Source: Ligilactobacillus aviarius subsp. aviarius DSM 20655 (GTDB lineage: Bacteria > Bacillota > Bacilli > Lactobacillales > Lactobacillaceae). From it: a stretch of DNA of 40,046 bases. Positions 26,292 through 36,354 of the stretch are shown here, piece after piece. A program made the position numbers and the translations under genes. Numbering within the stretch: position 1 is the first letter of the stretch; each line of letters begins with the position of its first letter. The stretch lies in the NCBI RefSeq assembly GCF_001436315.1, contig NZ_AYZA01000011.1, positions 1 through 40,046 of the forward strand. Direction: 5' to 3'. The notes below the pieces were generated by a model, which was given only the letters and a program-made list of their open reading frames with translations, did no database searches and was not told where the DNA came from.

Positions 26292-26337
26292 TCTAATCGT
26301 CCTTCCCATATTTGATTTACTTACTTTTTACAAGTAT

Positions 26338-26366
26338 AAAATATCAAATTTACAATCCAATTTCAA
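26338..26366 (-). promoter_or_regulatory. trxA-trxB promoter
   Basis: Minus-strand TTGAAA (26361-26366), 17-bp spacer, TATTTT (26338-26343) preceded by TGA. It lies between the rpmE2 terminator and trxA. Confidence 0.55.
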
Positions 26367-26411
26367 CCGGATTGCTTAACTTAATTTTAGCTCACTTGGA
26401 GACGAAAGCCT

Positions 26412-26443
26412 AGAAAAAAAGAAGTTGGCCTTCGCCAACTTCT
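26412..26443 (-). terminator. intrinsic terminator of rpmE2
   Basis: Minus-strand AGAAGTTGGC-gaag-GCCAACTTCT is a perfect 10-bp stem, followed by at least six T. Confidence 0.92.
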
Positions 26444-26451
26444 CATTCCAA

Positions 26452-26703
26452 TTATTTGTTTGTAAAGCCGTATTTCTTGTTGAAACGATCGACAACCCCG
26501 TCTGCTTGAGTAAACTTTTGCTTACCTGTGTAGAATGGGTGTGAGTCGCTTGAGATTTCAACACGGATCAATGGGTATGTATTGCCATCTTCCCATTCAA
26601 CAGTTTCATCTGATGTTGCTGTTGAACCAGACAAGAACTTGTATCCTGTTGATGAATCCATAAATACAACTTTGTGGTAATCTGGATGAATTCCTTGTTT
26701 CAT
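26452..26703 (-). CDS. rpmE2: 50S ribosomal protein L31, type B
   Basis: Zinc-independent L31 paralogue of the large subunit central protuberance. 83 residues ([20 protein letters not shown]). The zinc-binding cysteines of type A L31 are absent. SD AAAGGAG before the ATG at 26703; longer in-frame starts upstream have no ribosome site. The 115-bp leader back to rho holds a CTGG/CCAG hairpin (about 26723-26746) just before the SD, which might be regulatory. Confidence 0.95.
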   Translation of the reverse strand: MKQGIHPDYHKVVFMDSSTGYKFLSGSTATSDETVEWEDGNTYPLIRVEISSDSHPFYTGKQKFTQADGVVDRFNKKYGFTNK

Positions 26704-26818
26704 TTTAATTTCGCTCCTTTGCCCTGGTCCATTTGCTGAGCCAGAGTTATTTATGCATATAACATGCAACATACACCATGTTATCATGAATAAAATTTTC
26801 ATGCAATAACTCTTTGAA

Positions 26819-28204
26819 TTATTTAACCGACTTTATTTTGCTGATTTGCTGAACAAACTCATCGTTATTCTTCGTCTTGCGCAGCATGTTCAAAACTTCC
26901 GTTGTATCTTGCGTCAAGTCGTTTGTCATCAACTTCCGCCGCAACTTCCAAATTGCGTTGCGAATGTCATCACTCAGCAGCAGATCTTCCCGCCGGGTAA
27001 CTGATTTATCCAAATCAATTGCCGGGTAGATTCGCCGTTCAGCCAGTGTTCGACTCAGTTGCAATTCTTGGTTCCCGGTTCCTTTAAATTCTTCATAGAT
27101 CACGTCATCCATTCGACTGCCGGTATCAACTAACGCCGTTGCAAGAATCGTTAAACTGCCGCCTTCTTCAACGTTGCGGGCTGCCCCGAAGAATTTCTTC
27201 GGTTTGTACAAGGCTGCTGGATCGACCCCACCAGATAACGTCCGTCCGCTTGGAGTTTCAACCAGGTTATATGCCCGAGCAAGCCGGGTAAGCGAATCAA
27301 GCAAAATTACAACGTCCTGTTTATCTTCGACAAGCCGCATTGCCCGTTCCAAAACGAGTTCAGCAACGCGCACGTGATTTTCCGGACGTTGATCAAATGT
27401 TGAATAAATCACTTCACCGTTAACCGTTCGCTCTAAATCCGTAACTTCTTCCGGCCGTTCATCAATTAACAGCAGCATCAACTTAGCATCTGGATAGTTA
27501 GCCGAAATCCCGCCAGCGATCGCCTTTAATAAGCTAGTTTTCCCAGCGTTGGGCGGCGCGACGATCAATCCCCGCTGACCAAATCCGATTGGGGCAAACA
27601 GATCGATCACCCGCGTCGAAATATTTTTCGAAGTCGTTTCTAACTTGATCTGTTTGTCCGGATAAATCGGGGTCAGTGCTGGGAAATGCGGCCGGTTCTT
27701 GGCTTCTTGCGGCGCCTTACCGTTGACCGAGTCGATTCGCATCATGCCGTAGTTTTGTTCCCCATGCCGTGGCGGCCGGGCTAACCCAGCGACCCGATCA
27801 CCGTTCCGCAGACCAAATAAACTGATCTGACTTGCCGAAACGTAAATATCTTCTTGCGACGGGCCATAATTGATTGGCCGCAAGAACCCATATGAATCAT
27901 GAGAAATGATTTCAAGAACGCCATTCATAAAGAAATAGCCTTGTTTTTCAGCTTGCGCCCGGACGACTGCCATCGCAAGCTCTTTTTTATTCATCTGACT
28001 GTAATATGGAATTTTATACTGACGCGCGTATTCATAAATCTCCCGCAACGTCTTCTTTTCAAGATCTTCAAGGGTGATGTTTTCGTGTGAAGCCTGTTGT
28101 TGAGCTTCCTTGTTCTTATTAGTTTCCTTTGCCTTTGAAGATGCTCTTCCCTTTAAAACCCGCTTTTTTTCGGATTCGCTTTTCTTTGATGTTTTCTTTT
28201 CCAT
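26819..28204 (-). CDS. rho: Transcription termination factor Rho
   Basis: Hexameric RNA-dependent ATPase that ends transcription. 461 residues, longer than E. coli Rho because of a 40-residue Lys/Glu/Ser-rich N-terminal extension. The Rho N-terminal helix domain ([19 protein letters not shown]) and the primary RNA-binding OB fold ([16 protein letters not shown]) follow. The P-loop reads APPNAGKT (K222 kept), where E. coli has APPKAGKT. Walker B is [16 protein letters not shown]. The Q-loop/R-loop region [20 protein letters not shown] is normal. The ATG start has only a weak SD. It follows murA by 13 bp. Confidence 0.96.
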   Translation of the reverse strand: MEKKTSKKSESEKKRVLKGRASSKAKETNKNKEAQQQASHENITLEDLEKKTLREIYEYARQYKIPYYSQMNKKELAMAVVRAQAEKQGYFFMNGVLEIISHDSYGFLRPINYGPSQEDIYVSASQISLFGLRNGDRVAGLARPPRHGEQNYGMMRIDSVNGKAPQEAKNRPHFPALTPIYPDKQIKLETTSKNISTRVIDLFAPIGFGQRGLIVAPPNAGKTSLLKAIAGGISANYPDAKLMLLLIDERPEEVTDLERTVNGEVIYSTFDQRPENHVRVAELVLERAMRLVEDKQDVVILLDSLTRLARAYNLVETPSGRTLSGGVDPAALYKPKKFFGAARNVEEGGSLTILATALVDTGSRMDDVIYEEFKGTGNQELQLSRTLAERRIYPAIDLDKSVTRREDLLLSDDIRNAIWKLRRKLMTNDLTQDTTEVLNMLRKTKNNDEFVQQISKIKSVK

Positions 28205-28217
28205 CCCGCACTACTTT

Positions 28218-29492
28218 CTAAAGATTATCAGCAACCGTCAATAACTCGATATCAACTGATAATCCACGCATCTTTTCAACGATTCGGTCATAACCACGCA
28301 AAATATTATCTGCATTATTAATAACCGTTGTTCCTTTAGCCATCAATCCTAGTCCAAGGAGCGCAACCCCGGCCCGAATTTCACCGGCATCAACATTGGC
28401 TCCCTTAAGATTCTTCGCATGATGAATCGTAAATACCCCATCTTTGCATGAGATATCTGCACCCATCCGCTGCATTTCAGGAATGTGTTTGATTCTTTTC
28501 GGATAAATCGTTTCAATGATCTTGGATGTTCCTTGCGCACACATTAATAATGGCGTAATCGGTTGCTGCAAGTCAGTCGCAAATCCAGGGAACGGTGATG
28601 TCTTGACAGTTACCGGACTCAAACGGTCATTGCCTGGAATGTAAATGCTGTCTTCATCAATTTCCATCGTAACGCCCATTTCACGCAGTTTAGCAATGAA
28701 TGGGTCCAAGTGTTCTGTAATTACATTCTTTACCAAAACCCCGTCACCATTCGCTGCTGCAAATGCAAGGTAAGTTCCAGCTTCGATGCGATCTGGAATA
28801 ATCGTGTGGGTATTCGTCGACTTTAAACTCTCAACCCCTTCGATTCGGATCTCATCCGTTCCGGCACCGCGAATGTGGGCTCCCATATTGTTCAGGAACG
28901 TTGCTAAGTCAATGATTTCTGGTTCCTTTGCAACATTTTCCATGATCGTTGTTCCCTTTGCTTTAACGGCGGCAAGCAAAACATTGATCGTTGCCCCAAC
29001 AGATACCATATCAAAGAAGACCCGCGCCCCATGCAGTCCTTCAGGACCAGTCGTAATCCGAACCGCGTTATCTTCCTCTTCAACATGCGCACCGAGCGCT
29101 TTAAATCCTTTAATATGCTGGTCAATCGGCCGTGGTCCAATGTTGTCTCCGCCAGGGAATCCAACAACCGCCTTACCAAACCGGCCAAGCATTGCACCCA
29201 TGAAATAGTATGATGCCCGCAAACTGCGAATCGCATCCCCAGGTAACGGGCGGTTCTCGATATTAGTAGGATCAATTTCTAATTGTCCATGCGAAAAATG
29301 CGATTTTACATTCATCGCTTCAAGAATCAACATTAAATTGTGGACATCTAAAATCTCAGGAACTGAGTCAAATTTAACCGGAGTATCAGCTAAAATTGCA
29401 GCCGGAATCAAGGCCACCGTACTGTTTTTTGCACCGCCGATCGTTACTTCGCCGTGCAAGCGCTGTTCTCCTTTGACGATCATTTTTTTCAT
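28218..29492 (-). CDS. murA: UDP-N-acetylglucosamine 1-carboxyvinyltransferase with Asp in the fosfomycin-target position
   Basis: First committed step of peptidoglycan synthesis: transfers enolpyruvate from PEP to UDP-GlcNAc. 424 residues from the ATG at 29492 (GAGG about 10 bp upstream). K22-N23 in [16 protein letters not shown] are intact. The usual catalytic loop GGCxIGxRPxDxH reads [14 protein letters not shown]116 (GAC codon at 29145-29147) replaces the cysteine that fosfomycin alkylates. Asp at this site is known to be active and drug-insensitive in other bacteria. The gene heads murA-rho. This is one MurA; a second copy may exist outside the window. Confidence 0.95.
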   Translation of the reverse strand: MKKMIVKGEQRLHGEVTIGGAKNSTVALIPAAILADTPVKFDSVPEILDVHNLMLILEAMNVKSHFSHGQLEIDPTNIENRPLPGDAIRSLRASYYFMGAMLGRFGKAVVGFPGGDNIGPRPIDQHIKGFKALGAHVEEEDNAVRITTGPEGLHGARVFFDMVSVGATINVLLAAVKAKGTTIMENVAKEPEIIDLATFLNNMGAHIRGAGTDEIRIEGVESLKSTNTHTIIPDRIEAGTYLAFAAANGDGVLVKNVITEHLDPFIAKLREMGVTMEIDEDSIYIPGNDRLSPVTVKTSPFPGFATDLQQPITPLLMCAQGTSKIIETIYPKRIKHIPEMQRMGADISCKDGVFTIHHAKNLKGANVDAGEIRAGVALLGLGLMAKGTTVINNADNILRGYDRIVEKMRGLSVDIELLTVADNL

Positions 29493-29526
29493 CGCAAGAA
29501 TCCTCACTAATTTTTTAAATTTATTT

Positions 29527-29532
29527 ATTATA
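29527..29532 (-). promoter_or_regulatory. murA promoter, -10 box
   Basis: A perfect minus-strand TATAAT lies 35 bp before the murA ATG. TTGACG and TTGACA occur upstream but at unsuitable distances (11 and 24 bp). Confidence 0.35.
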
Positions 29533-29615
29533 ATCCGAACCATCGTCAAGGCGACGTGTCAACTTTAATGATACAAAATCCTTAATTGGGTTTCAATCGT
29601 TTTTAAAGAATATTA

Positions 29616-30443
29616 CTAATTTTGTGTCGCGTAGCCCGTTGCGTAATTGATTCGAATATTGTTTTGAACATTCGGAACAAAAACGTTAAATTCTAATGAT
29701 CCATCGGACGACTTAGCTTCAATATGCGCCCCTGACGGAACTAAATTATTACCGTCGTAAATATCAGTCACCCGGTAACGAACTTGCTTATTTTGATCAA
29801 GCGCTTTCCGGACTAATCCTTCATAATAATTCTGCCCCGTTGAATCTGCTGACCGGGCTTCGTTTGCCCATGCAGTTTGGGTTGCAACGTTGGCCGGATT
29901 CGATTCCGAAGCGTTAAAGCCACGAATTCCGCCAACCAATGCATATCCTAACAGGTGTCCCCGATCATAAGCATGCTTATATTCTCCCGGTAATCCGCTT
30001 AATTGATGAAATCCGGCTGGTTTCCAATCGGTGCGACCGTTCCCAGTTTGCTCCCGGTTTTTGTACTGCCGGCAAGTCTTATTCAACCATGCATTTCCAA
30101 TGTGCGGCCGGCCCAAGTTATCAACTTCATCCGTTGCATACGGCGCACTTGCAATCTGCGCATTCAAATCATTTTGATTATTGTTGATAATGAACGCCCC
30201 ATGCCCGTTATAGGTGATCGAACCCCCAAGCTGTTGTTTAACACTATCCGTTAATACGCTTGATGCCAACTTTTGATTCGGAGTATTCTGACCTGCCCGG
30301 ACATTTTGCGTCATTCCAAGATCAAGCCGGCCTAGTTTACCAGAAACTCTTCCTCCGGCAAGCACGATCAAAATTGCGGCTAAGACCGTAATAATAACCT
30401 GTGACGGAGTAACCTTTTGCTTTTTGCGTTTTCTCTTTACCAT
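29616..30443 (-). CDS. DNA/RNA non-specific endonuclease, EndA-like, membrane-anchored
   Basis: Secreted-side nuclease of the beta-beta-alpha metal family, similar to the competence nuclease EndA. 275 residues. A basic N-terminus (KRKRKKQK) and one signal-anchor helix at about 14-35 put the catalytic domain outside the cell. The active-site signature [13 protein letters not shown] holds the catalytic His, with the metal-binding Asn in [26 protein letters not shown] upstream. It lies alone between murA and the small HTH-like gene; no clear promoter is seen. A role in DNA uptake or nucleic acid scavenging is inference. Confidence 0.88.
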   Translation of the reverse strand: MVKRKRKKQKVTPSQVIITVLAAILIVLAGGRVSGKLGRLDLGMTQNVRAGQNTPNQKLASSVLTDSVKQQLGGSITYNGHGAFIINNNQNDLNAQIASAPYATDEVDNLGRPHIGNAWLNKTCRQYKNREQTGNGRTDWKPAGFHQLSGLPGEYKHAYDRGHLLGYALVGGIRGFNASESNPANVATQTAWANEARSADSTGQNYYEGLVRKALDQNKQVRYRVTDIYDGNNLVPSGAHIEAKSSDGSLEFNVFVPNVQNNIRINYATGYATQN

Positions 30444-30486
30444 TTTACTTTCCTTTCTTTAACGCCAATCAACTTCGGTAAATACA

Positions 30487-30521
30487 ATAAAAGAGACTGG
30501 ACATGATTGTCGCAGCCTCTT
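30487..30521 (-). terminator. intrinsic terminator of the small HTH-like gene
   Basis: Minus-strand AAGAGGCTGCGAC-aatcat-GTCCAGTCTCTT (one C-C mismatch) followed by TTTATT. It resembles the CTGCGAC...GTCACAG hairpin at 21055-21078. Confidence 0.75.
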
Positions 30522-30539
30522 CGCTCTCAATTACAGTTT

Positions 30540-30758
30540 TTATTGTTTATCATCACTTGTAACTGGTTCCTCATCAGCCAACAATTCCTGTAATTCTTCA
30601 TATTCTTCAGGACGAACTTCAACTTGTCCCGCCTTGATTGCATGAATCCGTTCGACTGAAAAATGACTTGTCAGTGCCAATTCAGCATCTGTTAAATGAT
30701 ACTTTTCTTGATACTTTACAATTTCTTCAGCAAGGTGTCCTAATTTCTTTTCTTTCAT
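30540..30758 (-). CDS. Small helix-turn-helix-like protein, unknown function
   Basis: 72 residues. The middle reads like a minimal HTH unit: TDAELALTSHFSVERIHAIKAGQVE. The N-terminal helix is amphipathic (LGHLAEEIVKYQEKYH) and the tail is acidic. No further domain. The SD GGAGG is 10 bp before the ATG. It is monocistronic, flanked by pyrG and a terminator. The 69-bp gap upstream holds only a weak TTGAAT/TATAGT pair with a 15-bp spacer. I do not know its target; it may be a DNA-binding regulator or a degenerate HTH adaptor. Confidence 0.8.
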   Translation of the reverse strand: MKEKKLGHLAEEIVKYQEKYHLTDAELALTSHFSVERIHAIKAGQVEVRPEEYEELQELLADEEPVTSDDKQ

Positions 30759-30827
30759 CCCTAGTTCGCCTCCGTCATCTATTGCTACTATAAGGATAAC
30801 ACATTTAATTCAATTCGCCTTCTAAAA

Positions 30828-32518
<1,691 letters not shown>

Positions 32519-32556
32519 TCTCCGTTCAAAAGGCTCTTCACGAGCGCCCAAATAAG

Positions 32557-32585
32557 ATTCTACCTAATCGTTATTCGAACGTCAA
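32557..32585 (-). promoter_or_regulatory. pyrG promoter with GGGC start site
   Basis: Minus-strand TTGACG (32580-32585), 17-bp spacer, TAGAAT (32557-32562), then 7 bp to GGGC at 32549. The run of G at the start is what permits reiterative G addition when CTP is scarce in Bacillus. Confidence 0.82.
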
Positions 32586-32589
32586 GCCT

Positions 32590-33138
32590 TTATTCATCAT
32601 CGTCATCTGAAAATTCGTTAAGTTGACCTTCGATTCCATCTGGCAAATCGTCTTGCGGGTCATCGCCATCGTCCACGTCATCCAAATCGTTTTGGTAATC
32701 CTTCAAATCTTGTTGGTGATCATCGTCATCATCGGCAAAATCATCATCTTCAGGATCATCATTGTCATAATCGATTACATCGTCATCATTGTTTGAGTCT
32801 AAGAAAGCATTGACCTTTTTCCGCTTTTTGCGTGGTTGGTCATCATCTGCTTCATCAGAATGGACAAGTGCTTCATCGATTGATTCAAATGGATACCATG
32901 AGCGCAATGCCCACATATTATCTCCCAATGAGATAAAACTGCCATCAATATTTAAGTCAGTATAGAATTGTGGCAACCGTTCGCGAATTTCTTCATCGCT
33001 CTTTTCAAGGAAATTTTGAACCTCGTTTGTTAAATCAGCAAACGCCATCGGTTCGCCTTTTTCATGCAAAATTTCCCGTGAAACTTCGATCATTGACAAT
33101 TCATCTTTATTCATACCTTCGAATTTTTCAAGCCCCAA
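32590..33138 (-). CDS. rpoE: DNA-directed RNA polymerase delta subunit
   Basis: Gram-positive RNA polymerase accessory protein that promotes recycling and promoter selectivity. 182 residues. The folded N-terminal HARE-HTH domain (ELSMIEVSREILHEKGEPMA to FISLGDNMWALRSW) is followed by a disordered, very acidic tail of about 90 Asp/Glu-rich residues. I use TTG 33138, since the resulting N-terminus GLEKFEGMNKDELSM aligns with known delta subunits and AAGGA lies 11 bp upstream. An ATG at 33114 would remove that conserved start. It lies upstream of pyrG, the conserved rpoE-pyrG pair. Confidence 0.93.
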   Translation of the reverse strand: MGLEKFEGMNKDELSMIEVSREILHEKGEPMAFADLTNEVQNFLEKSDEEIRERLPQFYTDLNIDGSFISLGDNMWALRSWYPFESIDEALVHSDEADDDQPRKKRKKVNAFLDSNNDDDVIDYDNDDPEDDDFADDDDDHQQDLKDYQNDLDDVDDGDDPQDDLPDGIEGQLNEFSDDDDE

Positions 33139-33171
33139 TTTGGTACACGTCCTTTCAGCAGTTTACTCTTC

Positions 33172-33200
33172 ATCATACAATACTACGCGGTAAATTGCAA
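33172..33200 (-). promoter_or_regulatory. rpoE promoter
   Basis: Minus-strand TTGCAA (33195-33200), 17-bp spacer, TATGAT (33172-33177), overlapping the end of ywiB. Confidence 0.55.
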
Positions 33201-33620
33201 TCTGATTTTATAATCGCCAAGTAAAGAATCCCCATTATAAAGGCGGTAATCGATCTCTAACTTACCGGCCCGCGGATCATCCTCAAGCACCGTTTCCATG
33301 CGACCGGCAAAAGCTTCAACCGGAATATTACCGTACGGAGTTTGGTACCGGGATGGAATTCGTTTTCCGGGTTTAAAGGTCAAATGCAGCTTCTGATGTT
33401 CAAGTTTCCGGGTCAGTTGAACCTCTTCATCGCCTGCAATCTTAAAGGTCACCTTTGCGTGTTCATTTTCTGGGAGTTCTTCTTCATACCGCAAATAAAC
33501 CGTCTCCCCGATCTCAATCAACCGGCCATCAAAATCTTCCGCATATTCTTCCTTTTGCCCATCTTGCTGATGAACGGTCTCAACGTGAATTTTGACCGGA
33601 ATTTCATTTTTGGATGCCAT
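33183..33620 (-). CDS. ywiB: YwiB/DUF1934 beta-barrel protein
   Basis: Small calycin-like protein of unknown function, conserved in Bacilli. 145 residues, all predicted beta: IPVKIHVETVHQQDGQKEEY, then VYLRYEEE and GDSLLGDYKIRLQF at the end. The DUF1934 pattern of a substrate-like barrel is recognisable by family memory only. It precedes rpoE in the same direction and diverges from the HD hydrolase gene. No anomaly. Confidence 0.82.
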   Translation of the reverse strand: MASKNEIPVKIHVETVHQQDGQKEEYAEDFDGRLIEIGETVYLRYEEELPENEHAKVTFKIAGDEEVQLTRKLEHQKLHLTFKPGKRIPSRYQTPYGNIPVEAFAGRMETVLEDDPRAGKLEIDYRLYNGDSLLGDYKIRLQFTA

Positions 33621-33704
33621 CTGATCACTTCCTTATTAAAAATCCTTAGTTCTATTATATCGAGCCGCCATTCACTTTGCCACCGATTAATTTGCCGGTT
33701 GCGG

Positions 33705-33710
33705 TATAAT
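33705..33710 (+). promoter_or_regulatory. promoter of the HD hydrolase gene, -10 box
   Basis: Perfect TATAAT 26 bp before the GTG at 33736. No good -35 box. Predicted start near 33717. Confidence 0.45.
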
Positions 33711-33735
33711 AAAGGCAATCATTAACCGAAAGGAA

Positions 33736-35100
33736 GTGGCTCCGATCACAGTTTTGCATCCGCAGCTTTTACCAATGGAAAAGGTTCTGCGTGACCCGAT
33801 CCATAATTACATTTACATTCAGCACCAAGTGATCCTTGACCTGATCAATACCAAGGAATTTCAACGGTTACGCCGGATCAAACAGCTTGGCACGACCAGT
33901 TATACTTTCCACGGAGCTGAGCATTCACGTTTTTCGCATTCCGTTGGGGTGTATGAGATCACCCGAAAAATCTGTGACCTCTTCCAACGTAATTATCCAA
34001 CGCAAAAGGCCAATGATGGTCTATGGGATGATCGTGAACGGCTCGTTGCTTTATGTGCCGCTTTGTTACATGACGTTGGTCACGGAGCATACTCGCATAC
34101 TTTTGAGCATATTTTTCATACTAACCACGAACAAATGACGCAGCAGATCATCACTTCGCCGGAAACCGAAGTCAACCACGTTCTGCGGCAGGTCAGCGAT
34201 GATTTTCCTGCGCAGGTCGCCAGCGTAATTGCGAAGACCTATCCGAACCAGCAAGTTGTTCAAATGATTTCAAGCCAGATCGACGCGGACCGGATGGATT
34301 ACCTTTTACGCGATTCGTACTTTACCGGAACAAAATACGGTAACTTTGATCTCACCCGGATCTTACGGGTCATGCGGCCGTACCACGGCGGGATCGCCTT
34401 CAACTTTAGTGGAATGCATGCGGTTGAAGACTACATTGTCAGCCGTTTTCAAATGTACCAGCAAGTTTATTTCCATCCCGTTTCCCGGTCAATGGAAGTC
34501 ATTTTAAGTTCATTATTGAAACGAGCAAAGGACCTGTATGAAATGGATCAGTTACCGCATGACTTTGCATACGAAACTTTAAATCCGTTTTTTGATAATC
34601 AATTTTCACTTGAACAGTACTTGAAGCTTGATGATGGCGTTTTAAATACCTGTTTCAGTATTTGGAGCGAATGCGATGATCACATTCTTAAAGATCTCGC
34701 TCGGCGCTTCTTAAACCGCAAACCACTTAAATCAGCTAAGGTCAATGATGATACGCGTTCGTTGTTACCAACCTTACGCAAATTGATTGCTGAAGCCGGT
34801 TTTGATCCGTATTATTATGCAGCCACTAATGACAGTTTTGATCTGCCGTACGATTCATACAATCCGAATGCCAAAAAGCCACAAACGCAAATCGAATTGA
34901 TGCAAACGGATGGAAGCCTGATCGAACTTTCAACGGTCAGCACGCTGGTCAAAGCCATTAGCGGTAAAATCACCGGCGATGAACGATTCTTCTTCCCGCG
35001 GGAAATGCTTGCCAAGGGCAATCAGCTTGAAATTTTCACACCCGTTTACCAGCAATTTGAAGAGTATTTGCATAATGACCGGTTGATTTTTCCGAAATAA
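33736..35100 (+). CDS. ywfO: HD-domain phosphohydrolase, YwfO-type
   Basis: Metal-dependent nucleotide phosphohydrolase, probably acting on dNTPs or (p)ppGpp-like substrates. 454 residues. Family opening VLRDPIHNYIYIQHQVILDL; first metal ligand His in GAEHSRFSHSVGVYEI; HD pair in ALLHDVGHGAYSHTFEH; distal Asp in QIDADRMDYLLRDS. The start is uncertain. The GTG at 33736 overlaps the SD AAAGGAAG. A TTG at 33754 is 17 bp away from it. An ATC at 33745 is best spaced but non-canonical. The coding region from 33775 on is secure. One of three plus-strand genes. Confidence 0.9.
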   Translation: MAPITVLHPQLLPMEKVLRDPIHNYIYIQHQVILDLINTKEFQRLRRIKQLGTTSYTFHGAEHSRFSHSVGVYEITRKICDLFQRNYPTQKANDGLWDDRERLVALCAALLHDVGHGAYSHTFEHIFHTNHEQMTQQIITSPETEVNHVLRQVSDDFPAQVASVIAKTYPNQQVVQMISSQIDADRMDYLLRDSYFTGTKYGNFDLTRILRVMRPYHGGIAFNFSGMHAVEDYIVSRFQMYQQVYFHPVSRSMEVILSSLLKRAKDLYEMDQLPHDFAYETLNPFFDNQFSLEQYLKLDDGVLNTCFSIWSECDDHILKDLARRFLNRKPLKSAKVNDDTRSLLPTLRKLIAEAGFDPYYYAATNDSFDLPYDSYNPNAKKPQTQIELMQTDGSLIELSTVSTLVKAISGKITGDERFFFPREMLAKGNQLEIFTPVYQQFEEYLHNDRLIFPK

Positions 35101-35105
35101 ATAAA

Positions 35106-35238
35106 GAAGGTGTGACAAAACATCAAAAACGAGCGTGGTGGAAGCAGAAAAGCGAACGAATCGCGCCAGCATAGATTCGGAGTTTTTTGAACTTCACTAG
35201 CTTCGCGTCGTAGCTCGTTGTTTTGGAACACGATTATG
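35106..35238 (+). repeat. Interspersed 3'UTR repeat, copy 2 (133 bp)
   Basis: It begins 6 bp after the HD hydrolase stop and ends just before its terminator. It matches copy 1 in the same sense: GAAGGTGTGACAAAAC at the 5' end, AGCGAACGAATCGC in the middle, and CTAGCTTCGCGTCG then GTTTTGGAAC at the 3' end. The stretch at 35184-35198 differs (TTTTTTGAACTTCA in place of GCTTGCGTCCTTCCT). Confidence 0.85.
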
Positions 35239-35240
35239 TG

Positions 35241-35288
35241 GATAAAGGAAAGAGGTCATGGTGAAAACCATGACCTCTTTCCTTTATC
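35241..35288. terminator. bidirectional terminator between ywfO and prs
   Basis: A perfect 22-bp inverted repeat, 35241-35262 with 35267-35288, around a GAAA loop. Its outer part (AAAGG/CCTTT) supplies T-rich ends for both converging genes. Confidence 0.9.
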
Positions 35289-35297
35289 ATTTATTAA

Positions 35298-36284
35298 TTA
35301 GTCATCAATTTTATCTGAACGAAAACGATTCTTAAATAACGGACTAACCGGTTTATTTTCGTGAATCCGTTTGATTGCATCGCCGATAAGCGGACCAACT
35401 GAAACTTGAGTCAACTTATCGATTTGCTTTTCTTCTGGAAGTTGAATTGAATCCGTTACGATAATCTTCTTAATTGGAGACTTATCAAGACGTTCAATTG
35501 CTGGACCTGATAATACAGGGTGCGTTGCACATGCATAAACTTCCTTTGCACCAGCATCCATCAATGCTTGGGACGCTAACGTGATCGTTCCGGCAGTATC
35601 GATCATATCATCGATAATGATGCACCGCTTGCCATCAACTGAACCAATAATATTCATAATTTCGGCAACATTGGCTTTTGGACGCCGCTTATCAATAATT
35701 GCGATCGGAGCCTTTAAGAATTCGGCTAACTTCCGTGCCCGGGTAACCCCACCGTGATCAGGTGAAACAACAACTGCATCTTTTTCAAGGCCGTTCTTCA
35801 AGAAGTAGTCGGCCAATAATGGAGCGCCCATTAAGTGATCAACTGGGATATCAAAGAATCCTTGAATTTGAGCAGCGTGCAAATCAAGCACGATTACGCG
35901 ATCGGCACCCGCCTTTTCAAGCATATCTGCAACCAATTTTGCAGTGATTGGTTCACGAGAACGAGCTTTCCGGTCTTGCCGTGCATATCCATAATATGGC
36001 ATTACAACGTTGATCGTTGATGCACTTGCCCGTCTTAAAGCATCGATCATAATTAACAATTCCATCAAATTGTCATTAACCGGTGCAGACGTTGACTGGA
36101 TGATGAAGATTTCATCCCCCCGAATACTTTCTTCAATATTGATCCGAATTTCGCCATCGCTAAAACGGTCAACTGAAGTCTTACCTAAAGGAACTCCTAC
36201 GGCATCAGCAATTTTCTTTGCCAATGGTTTGTTTGAATTCAAAGCAAAAATTTTAACCTTTGAATTATAACTTTGTTCAGCCAT
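35298..36284 (-). CDS. prs: Ribose-phosphate pyrophosphokinase
   Basis: Makes PRPP from ribose 5-phosphate and ATP for nucleotide, His and Trp synthesis. 328 residues from the ATG at 36284 (GGAGG 5 bp upstream). A TTG at 36296 overlaps that SD. Signatures: [20 protein letters not shown], the metal site [12 protein letters not shown], and the PRPP loop [14 protein letters not shown]. Follows glmU by 70 bp, the conserved glmU-prs pair. Confidence 0.97.
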   Translation of the reverse strand: MAEQSYNSKVKIFALNSNKPLAKKIADAVGVPLGKTSVDRFSDGEIRINIEESIRGDEIFIIQSTSAPVNDNLMELLIMIDALRRASASTINVVMPYYGYARQDRKARSREPITAKLVADMLEKAGADRVIVLDLHAAQIQGFFDIPVDHLMGAPLLADYFLKNGLEKDAVVVSPDHGGVTRARKLAEFLKAPIAIIDKRRPKANVAEIMNIIGSVDGKRCIIIDDMIDTAGTITLASQALMDAGAKEVYACATHPVLSGPAIERLDKSPIKKIIVTDSIQLPEEKQIDKLTQVSVGPLIGDAIKRIHENKPVSPLFKNRFRSDKIDD

Positions 36285-36317
36285 GATTGCCTCCAATAAT
36301 GATTATTCTACTAATAT

Positions 36318-36346
36318 ATAGTATGCGTTAACCGGCTTAAAATCAA
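36318..36346 (-). promoter_or_regulatory. possible prs promoter
   Basis: Minus-strand TTGATT (36341-36346), 17-bp spacer, TACTAT (36318-36323), in the glmU-prs gap. Co-transcription with glmU is also likely, as no terminator separates them. Confidence 0.4.
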
Positions 36347-36354
36347 GCTAATTC

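Noticed and set aside
28786-29208. A 140-codon plus-strand frame opposite murA
   Set aside because: It is an antisense shadow of conserved MurA sequence with no start signals.
29526-29545. PurBox-like TAATCCGAACCAT overlapping the murA -10 box
   Set aside because: It matches only about 11 of 13 positions, has no second box nearby, and murA has no known link to PurR.
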